A DNA stretch of 5,040 bases, taken from Thermoleophilia bacterium. Its GTDB lineage: Bacteria; Actinomycetota; Thermoleophilia; RBG-16-64-13. Numbering within the stretch: the first letter of the stretch is position 1; the number at the start of each line of letters is the position of its first letter. The notes beneath the pieces were generated by a model. It ran no database searches, was not told where the DNA came from, and saw only the letters and a list, made by a program, of their open reading frames with translations. Below, piece after piece: positions 1 to 4,725 of this stretch. Where the stretch lies: assembly GCA_016929985.1 (NCBI GenBank), contig JAFGIH010000319.1, forward strand, positions 1 through 5,040, given 5' to 3'. Position numbers and translations under genes: made by a program.

Positions 1-276
1 GCGATAGGCGATGCCGGTGCTCTCGTTGGTGACGGCCTCGGAGAGCACCCCGATGGCGGGGCGGCTCACCTGGCTGGCGACGGCCACGGACAGGGCGCCG
101 CTGGTGGCATCGTATCCGGTGACGGCCACCAGGGTCCCCTTGGCGAGGGTGCCACCGGTCCCGTTGTAGACCTTGACGTGTTCGCTCCGCTGGGCGATCC
201 CGACCAGCTCGTTGAAGGCCGCCTGGAATTCAGGCGTTCCCAGTTCTCCGGCCAGGGCTGTGAGTTTCGTGTTCAT
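1..276 (-). CDS. Probable capsid decoration / small head protein (N-terminal part, runs off window)
   Basis: The reading frame starts at ATG 276-274 and stays open for 92 codons to the window edge, so its C-terminus is outside. The start is supported by an AAAGGGGGAT ribosome site five bases upstream. Residues 1-33 look helical (MNTKLTALAGELG at the start, then FNELVGIAQR). From residue 34 the pattern is beta-rich: VKVYNGTGGTLAKGTLVAVTG, then alternating small and hydrophobic residues and RPAIGVLSEA. That layout (polar turn, 'kGtlV.v.Gyd', 'aiGvl', 'G.a') resembles small phage head decoration proteins of the DUF2190 kind and some fibre beta modules. Position two genes after the major capsid gene fits a shell-binding protein. 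I infer the role from pattern and position only; a head-fibre or tail protein is possible. Confidence 0.55.
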   Translation of the reverse strand, partial: MNTKLTALAGELGTPEFQAAFNELVGIAQRSEHVKVYNGTGGTLAKGTLVAVTGYDATSGALSVAVASQVSRPAIGVLSEAVTNESTGIAYR

Positions 277-281
277 GGGGT

Positions 282-293
282 ATCCCCCTTTCT
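282..293 (-). promoter_or_regulatory. Ribosome binding leader of the decoration-like gene
   Basis: On the minus strand this reads AGAAAGGGGGAT and lies five bases before the ATG at 276. It is the third member of a 12-base leader family also seen before the genes starting at 882 and 1922. The AAGG-(purine) core can pair with the anti-Shine-Dalgarno end of 16S rRNA, and it decides the start of this gene. Confidence 0.6.
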
Positions 294-297
294 GCTG

Positions 298-312
298 GCG
301 CTCCTCGAGCGC
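298..312 (-). other. Small intergenic hairpin
   Basis: GCGCTC (298-303) and GAGCGC (307-312) form a perfect 6-bp stem with a 3-base loop, between the stop of the acidic gene and the ribosome site of the decoration-like gene. No T-run follows on the minus strand, so it is not a typical intrinsic terminator. It may be an RNA processing or stability element, or chance in GC-rich DNA. Confidence 0.25.
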
Positions 313-321
313 GAGCGTTGG

Positions 322-882
322 TTACTCTGAGGATCCGCGCCTTGCGAGGCCGCCCTTGATGGCTCCGGGCGGGAGCGAGGCGCTGGTGACGGGCCCGCCA
401 GGCCCCGATGATGGTTTGGGCTGCAGATCCTTGGCCGCGGGGCACCGGAAGAGTCCGGTTCCCAGGATGGCCAGGCGCTCGTTCAGGTCGCGGACCCGGA
501 CCGGCTTGCCCTTGAGGCAGCGCGTGGGTTTGCCATCGATCCGCACCGGGCCGTAGGAGGCCGGGCCGACAAGGACGACGTATTCAACAGCCGAGGCGGG
601 CGGCTCCGGCTCGGGTTCCTCGGTCGGCTCGGGCGCGGTCGGCTTCAGTCCCGCAGGCAACAGGTCAGGGGCGGCCTCCGGCGCCTGCTCTTCAGTTGGT
701 TCCGGTTCCTCAGTCGGCTTAGGGTCCGACAACAGGCCAGCCAGCTCCGCCATCTCCGCGGATGGCGCGGTCTCGTTTTCCACGTCGCCCTGTGCGCCCT
801 GGTCCTGCAGTTCCTCGTCAGCTGGCAGGACCGGCTCTGGGGTCCGTTCCGCCGTCTTGGTTTTGGATGGTTTGCTTGCCAT
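322..882 (-). CDS. Acidic Pro/Glu-rich phage head-region protein of unknown function
   Basis: A 186-residue protein starting at ATG 882, four bases after an AGAAAGGCAGAT leader. Residues 1-15 are Lys-rich. Residues 16-98 are low-complexity, acidic and proline-rich, with a repeated PTEEPEPTEE-type unit (about residues 57-65 and 86-94), so this part is probably disordered. Residues 99-150 look like a small folded domain (EYVVLVGPASYGPVRIDGK, then KGKPVRVRDLNERLAIL, then GLFRC) with a beta-strand pattern followed by a helix; it contains two cysteines, C122 and C147. Residues 151-186 form a Gly/Pro/Ser-rich tail ending PPGAIKGGLARRGSSE. It sits between the major capsid gene and a decoration-like gene, which suggests a virion head accessory or joining role. 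I do not recognise the family, and the function is inferred from position only. Confidence 0.72.
   Translation of the reverse strand: MASKPSKTKTAERTPEPVLPADEELQDQGAQGDVENETAPSAEMAELAGLLSDPKPTEEPEPTEEQAPEAAPDLLPAGLKPTAPEPTEEPEPEPPASAVEYVVLVGPASYGPVRIDGKPTRCLKGKPVRVRDLNERLAILGTGLFRCPAAKDLQPKPSSGPGGPVTSASLPPGAIKGGLARRGSSE
614..629. repeat. Short coding repeat, copy 1 (Pro/Glu tract)
   Basis: GGTTCCTCGGTCGGCT on the plus strand matches the copy at 704-719 with one mismatch. It encodes the repeated PTEEP unit of the acidic protein, and probably arose by duplication inside the low-complexity tract. Confidence 0.55.
704..719. repeat. Short coding repeat, copy 2 (Pro/Glu tract)
   Basis: GGTTCCTCAGTCGGCT, the partner of 614-629, differing at one of 16 bases. 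Both copies encode PTEEP in the same frame of the acidic protein. Confidence 0.55.
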
Positions 883-886
883 GGCG

Positions 887-898
887 ATCTGCCTTTCT
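887..898 (-). promoter_or_regulatory. Ribosome binding leader of the acidic Pro/Glu-rich gene
   Basis: Minus strand AGAAAGGCAGAT, four bases before ATG 882. It differs by one base from the leader of the capsid gene (1930-1941). It supports the chosen start. Confidence 0.6.
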
Positions 899-904
899 GA
901 TGCG

Positions 905-946
905 CGGCCCGCCGCCCCTGGGTTGTGGCCGGAGAGCGGCGGGCCG
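905..946 (-). other. Strong intergenic hairpin after the capsid gene
   Basis: CGGCCCGCCGC (905-915) pairs perfectly with GCGGCGGGCCG (936-946), giving an 11-bp, all G-C stem around a 20-base loop. It lies in the 95-base gap between the capsid stop (978) and the next start (882). On the minus strand it is followed by GCATCAGAAAGG and not by T residues, so it does not look like an intrinsic terminator. A role in stabilising the 3' end of capsid mRNA or in blocking exonucleases would fit, but that is inference. Confidence 0.5.
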
Positions 947-977
947 GATGTGCGTGTGTTTCGCCGGGGTGCCGGGT

Positions 978-1922
978 CTACTCGATCGTCATGTTGCTGA
1001 CGATAACGGCGGCGTCGAGCTCTTCGATCACCGGGTCATCATCGAGGAAGACCGAGCCGTACCGCATGTCGTTCATGACGGCGGACTTGCCTTCAGACGT
1101 CTTGCGGATCCGGACGTCCCAGGTGTTGACCGCGATGAAGTTCATGGGGTCGGAGAAGACCACCGTGCCGTCCGCCATGGAGGGCACGTGCACGATTGGG
1201 TACCCGAGCGGGGTCTGCGCGGCGGAGCCGAGCAGGGCGAGGTCGCCCGCACCGGTAGCACGGCTGGAGACGTACTCGATCCAGGCGTACTCGGTGATCT
1301 TGCTCATCATCCAGCACATGCGCGGGTTGCTGAGGTACTTGGTCGGCATGGCCCGCACGGCGGCGAACATCTTGTCCTTGCCGATCATGGTGCTCTCGAA
1401 GCCCTCGCCGGAGGCGTCCACCACGTGGGCGCCGGCTACGAGTTGCTTGAGCCAGCCATCGTTGAGGGTGAGGAAGTCGGCATCTCCCGACGCATCGGCG
1501 GTGTCGGCGTTCCAGTGCAGATCCTCCATGTCGATGCCAAGCTGCGTGGTCAGCATCCCCATGAACTTGGTCTCGAGGCCCTCGCCTTCGATGTTGTCAT
1601 GGATGGCTTCCTCGCTCATCTCCCAGGGGAGCTTGATGCGCACGCAGGTGTAGGGCACCTGCCCGGTGGTCGGAGCCACGCGGTAGCCGTCATCGCCATC
1701 GGGGCCTTCGGTCTTGGCACGCAGGAGCCGGGTGCCAATCCCGAGCTTGTCGAGCTCGCCGGTCTTGGCCCTCTTGGTCTCCTTGCGGTGGAGCTTCGAG
1801 AACTCCAGTTGGTCGAACGCTTGGACGTAGAACTGCTTGGCCTGCTCGGCGTTGAGGATGCCGTAGGTCAGGTCGCTTGAAACGAACTTGCGGATGCTGC
1901 TGATTGCCTGAACGGGGTCCAT
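978..1922 (-). CDS. Major capsid protein (XkdG / HK97-like)
   Basis: A 314-residue protein that I take as the major head subunit, forming the icosahedral shell around the DNA. It starts at ATG 1922, seven bases after AGAAAGGCAGGT; in-frame ATGs at 1982 and 1958 are less likely because they fall in or beside a terminator hairpin and lack a ribosome site. Features seen: an N-terminal helical arm (about 24-52, NAEQAKQFYVQAFDQLEF then a basic KLHRKETKRAK stretch), a hairpin-rich region (80-100, ending RIKLPWEMSEEAI), an ALGID/LHWNADT-like patch (127-142), DGWLKQLVAGAHV (155-167), and a C-terminal beta part (LGYPIVHVPSM at 239-249, FSDPMNFIAVN at 256-266, RYGSVFLDDDPV at 287-298). 'G-P-I-v-p-m ... 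DP-N' is typical of XkdG-type capsid subunits with the HK97 fold. The length is normal. There is no long N-terminal scaffolding domain, which agrees with the separate scaffold gene just upstream. The family call rests on recalled pattern plus gene order. Confidence 0.85.
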   Translation of the reverse strand: MDPVQAISSIRKFVSSDLTYGILNAEQAKQFYVQAFDQLEFSKLHRKETKRAKTGELDKLGIGTRLLRAKTEGPDGDDGYRVAPTTGQVPYTCVRIKLPWEMSEEAIHDNIEGEGLETKFMGMLTTQLGIDMEDLHWNADTADASGDADFLTLNDGWLKQLVAGAHVVDASGEGFESTMIGKDKMFAAVRAMPTKYLSNPRMCWMMSKITEYAWIEYVSSRATGAGDLALLGSAAQTPLGYPIVHVPSMADGTVVFSDPMNFIAVNTWDVRIRKTSEGKSAVMNDMRYGSVFLDDDPVIEELDAAVIVSNMTIE

Positions 1923-1929
1923 AGGACGC

Positions 1930-1941
1930 ACCTGCCTTTCT
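1930..1941 (-). promoter_or_regulatory. Ribosome binding leader of the capsid gene
   Basis: Minus strand AGAAAGGCAGGT, seven bases upstream of ATG 1922. AAGG-C-AGGT matches the ideal AAGGAGGT with one inserted C. It selects the 1922 start over upstream in-frame ATGs. Confidence 0.6.
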
Positions 1942-1959
1942 CGCGGTGATGCGGGCATG

Positions 1960-1980
1960 AAAAAGGGCCCCGGAGGGCCC
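1960..1980 (-). terminator. Intrinsic terminator-like hairpin between scaffold and capsid genes
   Basis: GGGCCC (1975-1980) and GGGCCC (1965-1970) form a 6-bp stem with a 4-base loop, followed on the minus strand by five T residues (1964-1960). It is oriented to act on transcription coming from the scaffold gene. Only about 18 bases separate the T-run from the capsid ribosome leader, so there is hardly room for a promoter behind it; partial readthrough is implied if it works as a terminator. Confidence 0.7.
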
Positions 1981-2003
1981 ATGTGGGACGTGCTGTTGCG
2001 GGG

Positions 2004-2020
2004 GGCTGCAAGTCGCAGCC
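2004..2020 (-). other. Small hairpin just after the scaffold stop
   Basis: GGCTGC (2004-2009) and GCAGCC (2015-2020) form a 6-bp stem with a 5-base loop, upstream of the 1960-1980 terminator in transcription order. No T-run follows. It may be part of a double 3' structure for the scaffold mRNA, or chance. Confidence 0.25.
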
Positions 2021-2032
2021 GTGAATGAGCTA

Positions 2033-2542
2033 CTAGAGCAGGACTCCAGAGCCCTCCCAGTAGCCGCCGGCGCTCTTGGCGACCTGGTGCGCGCCCTCGT
2101 CATCCTGACCGGACTGGCGGACGCCTTCGATGCTCTCGAGCTTCTCGATCCGGTCCGCGAGCGGCTTGAGGGCCTCGGTCACGCCGGCGGTGACCATCTT
2201 GGCGATGTCCTCTGCGGTCGGGGTCTCGGCAGGCGGGGTCTCGCTCTTCTCCACCGGCTCGTTGTCGGTGGGCGCGGCATCGTCATCCGGGGCGGACAGA
2301 GCCGCCTCCAGCTTGTCGATCCGCTCGGTGACTGGAGCCAGCGCCTGGGTGGCTCCGTCTGCGATCGCTTTCTTGATCTCTTCGGCCGTCATGTCGTCTA
2401 CCTCCGTGGTCTGGCCGGAGTTGCCGGCCGTTTTGCTGAGGGCCTCTCGTGCCCGCTTGAGAATCAGGAACCTCTTTCCGTTGGCCGCTTTGTCGACAAC
2501 GCTGACCTCGTCGACCTGCAGCCGGGTTAGCCTCTTCGCCAT
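2033..2542 (-). CDS. Probable capsid scaffold protein
   Basis: A 169-residue protein starting at ATG 2542, six bases after a near-ideal AAGGAGG. Residues 1-30 (RLTRLQVDEVSVVDKAANG, then KRFLILKR) match a motif I recall as common in phage proteins encoded next to or fused to XkdF-type proteases ('L..l.vdEVSlVdkgAN.r.fl..K'). The rest is highly charged with no obvious globular core: two related 28-residue helical modules (52-79 and 109-136, each ending R-I-x-K-L-E) separated by an acidic, Pro-rich linker (83-108). Such helical, low-complexity proteins directly before the capsid gene are usually scaffolds that are removed by the prohead protease. A good internal ribosome site before Met51 suggests a second, shorter product of 119 residues. 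The scaffold role is inferred from position and character. Confidence 0.75.
   Translation of the reverse strand: MAKRLTRLQVDEVSVVDKAANGKRFLILKRAREALSKTAGNSGQTTEVDDMTAEEIKKAIADGATQALAPVTERIDKLEAALSAPDDDAAPTDNEPVEKSETPPAETPTAEDIAKMVTAGVTEALKPLADRIEKLESIEGVRQSGQDDEGAHQVAKSAGGYWEGSGVLL
2135..2218 (-). repeat. Duplicated scaffold helical module, copy 2
   Basis: Encodes residues 109-136 (TAEDIAKMVTAGVTEALKP and onward to RIEKLE). It matches copy 1 at 15 of 28 residues without gaps, so it is an old internal duplication visible at protein level rather than as a DNA repeat. Confidence 0.65.
2306..2389 (-). repeat. Duplicated scaffold helical module, copy 1
   Basis: Encodes residues 52-79 (TAEEIKKAIADGATQALAP and onward to RIDKLE). 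It starts directly after the internal Met51, so a product from the internal start would consist essentially of the two modules plus linker and tail. Confidence 0.65.
2390..2405 (-). promoter_or_regulatory. Internal ribosome binding site and ATG inside the scaffold gene
   Basis: On the minus strand GGAGG (2405-2401) is followed after 8 bases by an in-frame ATG (2392-2390, Met51). The Shine-Dalgarno match is as good as that of the gene's own start. It could yield a 119-residue product lacking the N-terminal VDEVSVVDKAAN motif. Nested scaffold genes are known in phages, for example Nu3 within lambda C. Use of this start is inferred, not shown. Confidence 0.5.
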
Positions 2543-2548
2543 CTCCGG

Positions 2549-2555
2549 CCTCCTT
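2549..2555 (-). promoter_or_regulatory. Strong ribosome binding site of the scaffold gene
   Basis: Minus strand AAGGAGG, 6 bases before ATG 2542. It is the closest match to the ideal Shine-Dalgarno in the window and lies only about 20 bases behind the terminator-like hairpin's T-run. Confidence 0.75.
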
Positions 2556-2575
2556 CGGGGCTGTTTCGGGGAATG

Positions 2576-2600
2576 AAAAGGGGCCCCGACGGGGGCCCCT
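2576..2600 (-). terminator. Intrinsic terminator-like hairpin between protease and scaffold genes
   Basis: AGGGGCCCC (2579-2587) and GGGGCCCCT (2592-2600) form a perfect 9-bp stem with a 4-base loop (GACG), followed on the minus strand by a run of four T (2579-2576, the first of which closes the stem). It lies 30 bases after the protease stop and 33 bases before the scaffold start. It shares the GGGCCC core with the hairpin at 1960-1980. If active it would lower readthrough from the protease gene into the scaffold and capsid genes. Confidence 0.75.
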
Positions 2601-2629
2601 GGTGGGCGGAATCTCGTTGTGAGTGCGTC

Positions 2630-3676
2630 TTAGAGGTCTTTGATCACTTCATCAAAGACGTCGCGAGCGTAGCTGGTCAGGAGGGGCGGGCTCAGCTCTT
2701 CGGCGCTCTTCTTGACCGACTTGATCTCGTTGACCCACGCGTCCTCAAGGATCAGGTCTCCGTCTTCCCGATCCTCTATGGCGACCACGTATAGGTCGCG
2801 CTTCCCACCACCAATGCCCGGATTGATCTCAATGATCTCGCCAACGCCTCGATCCTCGTCGAGACGGACCCGATCCCCCACGCTATATGTGCCTGTGCTG
2901 TCCGTGAGCGCAGGCTCCGGTTTGCGGAAGGGTCCAAAGATGCCAGCGGGGTCGTTGGGTGTGGGCTTGTGCTTGGGTTTGTGGGTCCTTCCTCTCGCCC
3001 GGTTCCCGCGTGGTGGATCATCGTCCGCGCCGCCGGTCCGCTTCCACCCCGCGTTGGGTCCCGGGGCCCACTTGCCTTTGGCGATGTCATCGGCATCTTC
3101 CCGGACCATGGCGGTCCCGCACTCAGGGCAGGCGATCTCCGTGCATGGCTCCCCGGTGGGGTGTGATTCCCTGTGGCCGCAGCCGGGGCAGATGCAGTCC
3201 CCGCCTGGGCCGGCGGCCAGGGGGCCGTCCATGCGGCCGCGGCCCGCCTTGCCGACGGGTTCCATCTCCAGCCGCACGCCGGTTCCGCCCACAGAGTATC
3301 CGGTGTACTCACCCGCCACGATCCGCTTCCAGATGTTCTCCGGCCAGCGCACTCCCATGACCCAGGAGCCCTTCCGGATGGTCTCGGGGCCGTCGGGGGT
3401 CTCGACGGGGATGTCGGCGGGCGCGATGTAGCTCTCCACCACTTTGGCTCCGTCCACCGTCTCGGAGTGCATGCGGCCGGCTGTCTGGGAGCGCTCCATC
3501 CAGTTGTAGGCGGCTTTCTCGATATCCTCGGCGCTCATGACGTCACCCTGGAGGTCTTCGGTGTCGGGCTCCAGGACCACGCCATAGCTCACGCGCTGGG
3601 GCGTGTCGGCCTTGGCGATCGGGACGAGCATGCGCACGTGCTTCGTTACAGGCTCTCGGCCATCATCCATGCTCAT
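2630..3676 (-). CDS. XkdF-like prohead serine protease with zinc-ribbon and SH3-like additions
   Basis: A head maturation protease, 348 residues from ATG 3676, expected to cut scaffold and prohead proteins during assembly. I chose 3676 because GGAGG lies 5 bases upstream; the same frame is open to ATG 3724 and also has ATG 3688, but their ribosome sites are weaker. The protease domain spans about residues 12-136: YGVVLEPDTEDLQGD (31-45), a likely catalytic His in GRMHSE (H70), YIAPADI (83-89), KGSWVMGVRWPE (102-113) and a likely nucleophile Ser in GYSVGG (S128). This matches the XkdF / peptidase S78-type pattern. A zinc ribbon follows (C163-x2-C166 and C183-x2-C186, with C161, H168 and C178 between or near). 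Next come WAPGPNAGWKR (203-213), a basic Pro-rich linker (218-242), an SH3-like beta segment (about 263-318, YSVGDRVRLDEDRGVGEI) and a helical tail. The additions make it longer than the bare protease. Catalytic roles are from family knowledge. Confidence 0.82.
   Translation of the reverse strand: MSMDDGREPVTKHVRMLVPIAKADTPQRVSYGVVLEPDTEDLQGDVMSAEDIEKAAYNWMERSQTAGRMHSETVDGAKVVESYIAPADIPVETPDGPETIRKGSWVMGVRWPENIWKRIVAGEYTGYSVGGTGVRLEMEPVGKAGRGRMDGPLAAGPGGDCICPGCGHRESHPTGEPCTEIACPECGTAMVREDADDIAKGKWAPGPNAGWKRTGGADDDPPRGNRARGRTHKPKHKPTPNDPAGIFGPFRKPEPALTDSTGTYSVGDRVRLDEDRGVGEIIEINPGIGGGKRDLYVVAIEDREDGDLILEDAWVNEIKSVKKSAEELSPPLLTSYARDVFDEVIKDL
2723..2890 (-). other. SH3/KOW-like beta segment in the protease C-terminus
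   Basis: Residues 263-318 begin TYSVGDRVRL and continue through GVGEIIEI, DLYVVAIED and DLILEDAWVNEI. 'Y.vGDrVrl...g.G.I..i' followed by short strands is the pattern of small SH3-like barrels (KOW, CarD-N or Tudor type). A nucleic-acid or protein contact role is possible; the fold call is by eye. Confidence 0.45.
3044..3070 (-). repeat. WAPGPNAGW motif, copy in the protease
   Basis: Encodes residues 203-211 of the protease. It is identical at protein level to the copy at 4423-4449 and differs at 4 of 27 bases, all in synonymous third codon positions. The flanking residues are also similar (K before W, K/R-R after it). Confidence 0.75.
3119..3196 (-). other. Zinc-ribbon segment of the protease
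   Basis: Residues 161-186 contain CICPGCGH and, after 16 residues, ACPECG. Two CxxC knuckles at this distance are a standard zinc-ribbon arrangement. A similar insert ('C.CP.CG...PH..G.PC....CP.CG..M.R') is, as I recall, found in other phage protease-region and bacterial proteins, so it is a real domain and not chance. Confidence 0.7.
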
Positions 3677-3753
3677 GACTTCCTCCATCTCTCTCCGGGC
3701 GCTGGGCACCGGGTAACACATCATCGCTCAAGGGCTGGGGCAAAGCCAGCGCC

Positions 3754-4725
3754 TCAGTCTTGGGTCCAGTCGCGATTCTCGGGGACGATGCTGTCGACAA
3801 CGACCAGGCGCTTGCGGCGTCGCGCCTCGTGGATCTCATCGGGGTGCGCGATACGCCCATCAGGCAGTTTCACGTACCACCGGACAAGCTGGCCACTCAG
3901 GTCCGAGAGGTGGAAGGCTTCTGGCATGTAGCCTCTGCCGATCACGCCGGCGTCGCGGTAGGCGTCACCCACGTGGCCCATCAGTCGCTCCACATCGGCT
4001 CTCTCGAGCACCGGCACTCCATACTCGCGTCCCATCTCGACCGCCTTTAGCTGCCGCGCCAGGTCGTAGTAGGCGCGCCTGTCGGCATTCTCCGCCCTGA
4101 TGTCGTCAAGCCGCACCGTGGCCTGCTGTAGGGCCTCTTCATCCCCTGGGCCCCAGCCACCGGGTTCCGCCCAGCGCTTCTGATCCTTCAGGTTCGTGAC
4201 TTTGCGATCGAACACGCGGTGACGTTCGTCAAGCTCCTGGGGGGACAGATTCCGGTATCGGTTCGTGCTGATGCTCCGTTTGGCCTCCCACTCCTCGAGG
4301 CGGTGCTTCGCGTCGGCCTCCAGTTCGTCCAGGCGCTTGTCTTGCGCAGGCGGTTCCAGCTCAGGCGCCGGTTCCGGGGTCGGCTGGGCCTCGAGCGTGA
4401 GTTGGTTGTCATCGATGCGGCGCCATCCCGCGTTGGGCCCTGGTGCCCAGCCTTTGTTCTTGAGCAGAGCCTCGGTCACGGCCTGAGCGAACTTCCGAAT
4501 CGCGCCGGCGGTCCAGCTCTCGTTCTCTTGGCCCGGGTCCCGGTCGATCCGGAACGGGATCCGCGCCATCAGGACCCATACCGGGGCTTCCTTCACGATC
4601 GTGCCGTCCGGCTGCAGGACGCGGCCAGGAGTTTCCTTGTCGGCCGACGCAAGGTCCGTGCCGGCCGGGACGGCCAGCCGCATATCGTCGATCGTCGCCA
4701 CGACCTTCCAGGGTTTGTCGGCCAT
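3754..4725 (-). CDS. Unrecognised phage head-region protein with WAPGPNAGW motif
   Basis: A 323-residue protein. ATG 4725-4723 overlaps the upstream stop by one base (TGATG), which points to coupled translation; a GTG at 4728 is an alternative start. A GGGGGG stretch about 8 bases upstream may act as ribosome site. Parts seen: an N-terminal beta-rich region (5-60, WKVVATIDDMRLAVPAGTD and VWVLMARIPFRID), a helix (72-90), WAPGPNAGWRR (93-103), a Pro/Glu linker (114-128), a charged probable coiled coil (129-150 and onward through about 180), a further helical part (198-235), and a C-terminal domain (about 237-323) with ERADVERLMGHVGDAYRD and GQLVRWYVKLPDGRIAHPDEI. No catalytic motif is obvious and I do not recognise the family. 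Its place between a likely minor head protein and the prohead protease suggests a head assembly or internal virion role. The motif shared with the protease hints that the two meet a common partner. Confidence 0.75.
   Translation of the reverse strand: MADKPWKVVATIDDMRLAVPAGTDLASADKETPGRVLQPDGTIVKEAPVWVLMARIPFRIDRDPGQENESWTAGAIRKFAQAVTEALLKNKGWAPGPNAGWRRIDDNQLTLEAQPTPEPAPELEPPAQDKRLDELEADAKHRLEEWEAKRSISTNRYRNLSPQELDERHRVFDRKVTNLKDQKRWAEPGGWGPGDEEALQQATVRLDDIRAENADRRAYYDLARQLKAVEMGREYGVPVLERADVERLMGHVGDAYRDAGVIGRGYMPEAFHLSDLSGQLVRWYVKLPDGRIAHPDEIHEARRRKRLVVVDSIVPENRDWTQD
4423..4449 (-). repeat. WAPGPNAGW motif, copy in the unrecognised protein
   Basis: Encodes residues 93-101 of the protein at 3754-4725. 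The protein sequence is identical to the copy at 3044-3070 in the next gene, with four synonymous base differences. Confidence 0.75.

Noticed and set aside
762..1880. Long plus-strand open frame (372 codons)
   Set aside because: It lies opposite the capsid gene and is rich in H, G, A, D, V and L with no family pattern, as expected for the antisense of a GC-rich gene. No ribosome site was seen.
1923..1982. Extension of the capsid protein to ATG 1982 or 1958
   Set aside because: This would translate the terminator hairpin (MGPPGPFF...) and the ribosome leader itself. The leader AGAAAGGCAGGT is properly spaced for ATG 1922.
1690..2103. Minus-strand open frame of 137 codons crossing the scaffold-capsid gap
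   Set aside because: It overlaps the end of the scaffold, the terminator hairpin and the capsid start in another frame. The protein is Arg/Pro/Ser-rich and has no ribosome site of note.
3677..3724. Extension of the protease to ATG 3724 (16 more residues, MMCYPVPSARRE...)
   Set aside because: The upstream ATG has only a weak ribosome site, whereas GGAGG sits 5 bases before ATG 3676. The extra residues do not look like protease sequence. ATG 3688 with GGAGAG upstream stays as a second option.
3734..3750. Small hairpin GCTGG / CCAGC after the 323-residue gene
   Set aside because: It has only five pairs and a 7-base loop, with no T-run on the minus strand. This is expected by chance in GC-rich DNA.
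3173..3931. Long plus-strand open frame (252 codons)
   Set aside because: It is antisense to the protease gene and the end of the next gene, with repetitive H/A/G/V/D composition and no recognisable domain. It crosses two supported minus-strand genes.
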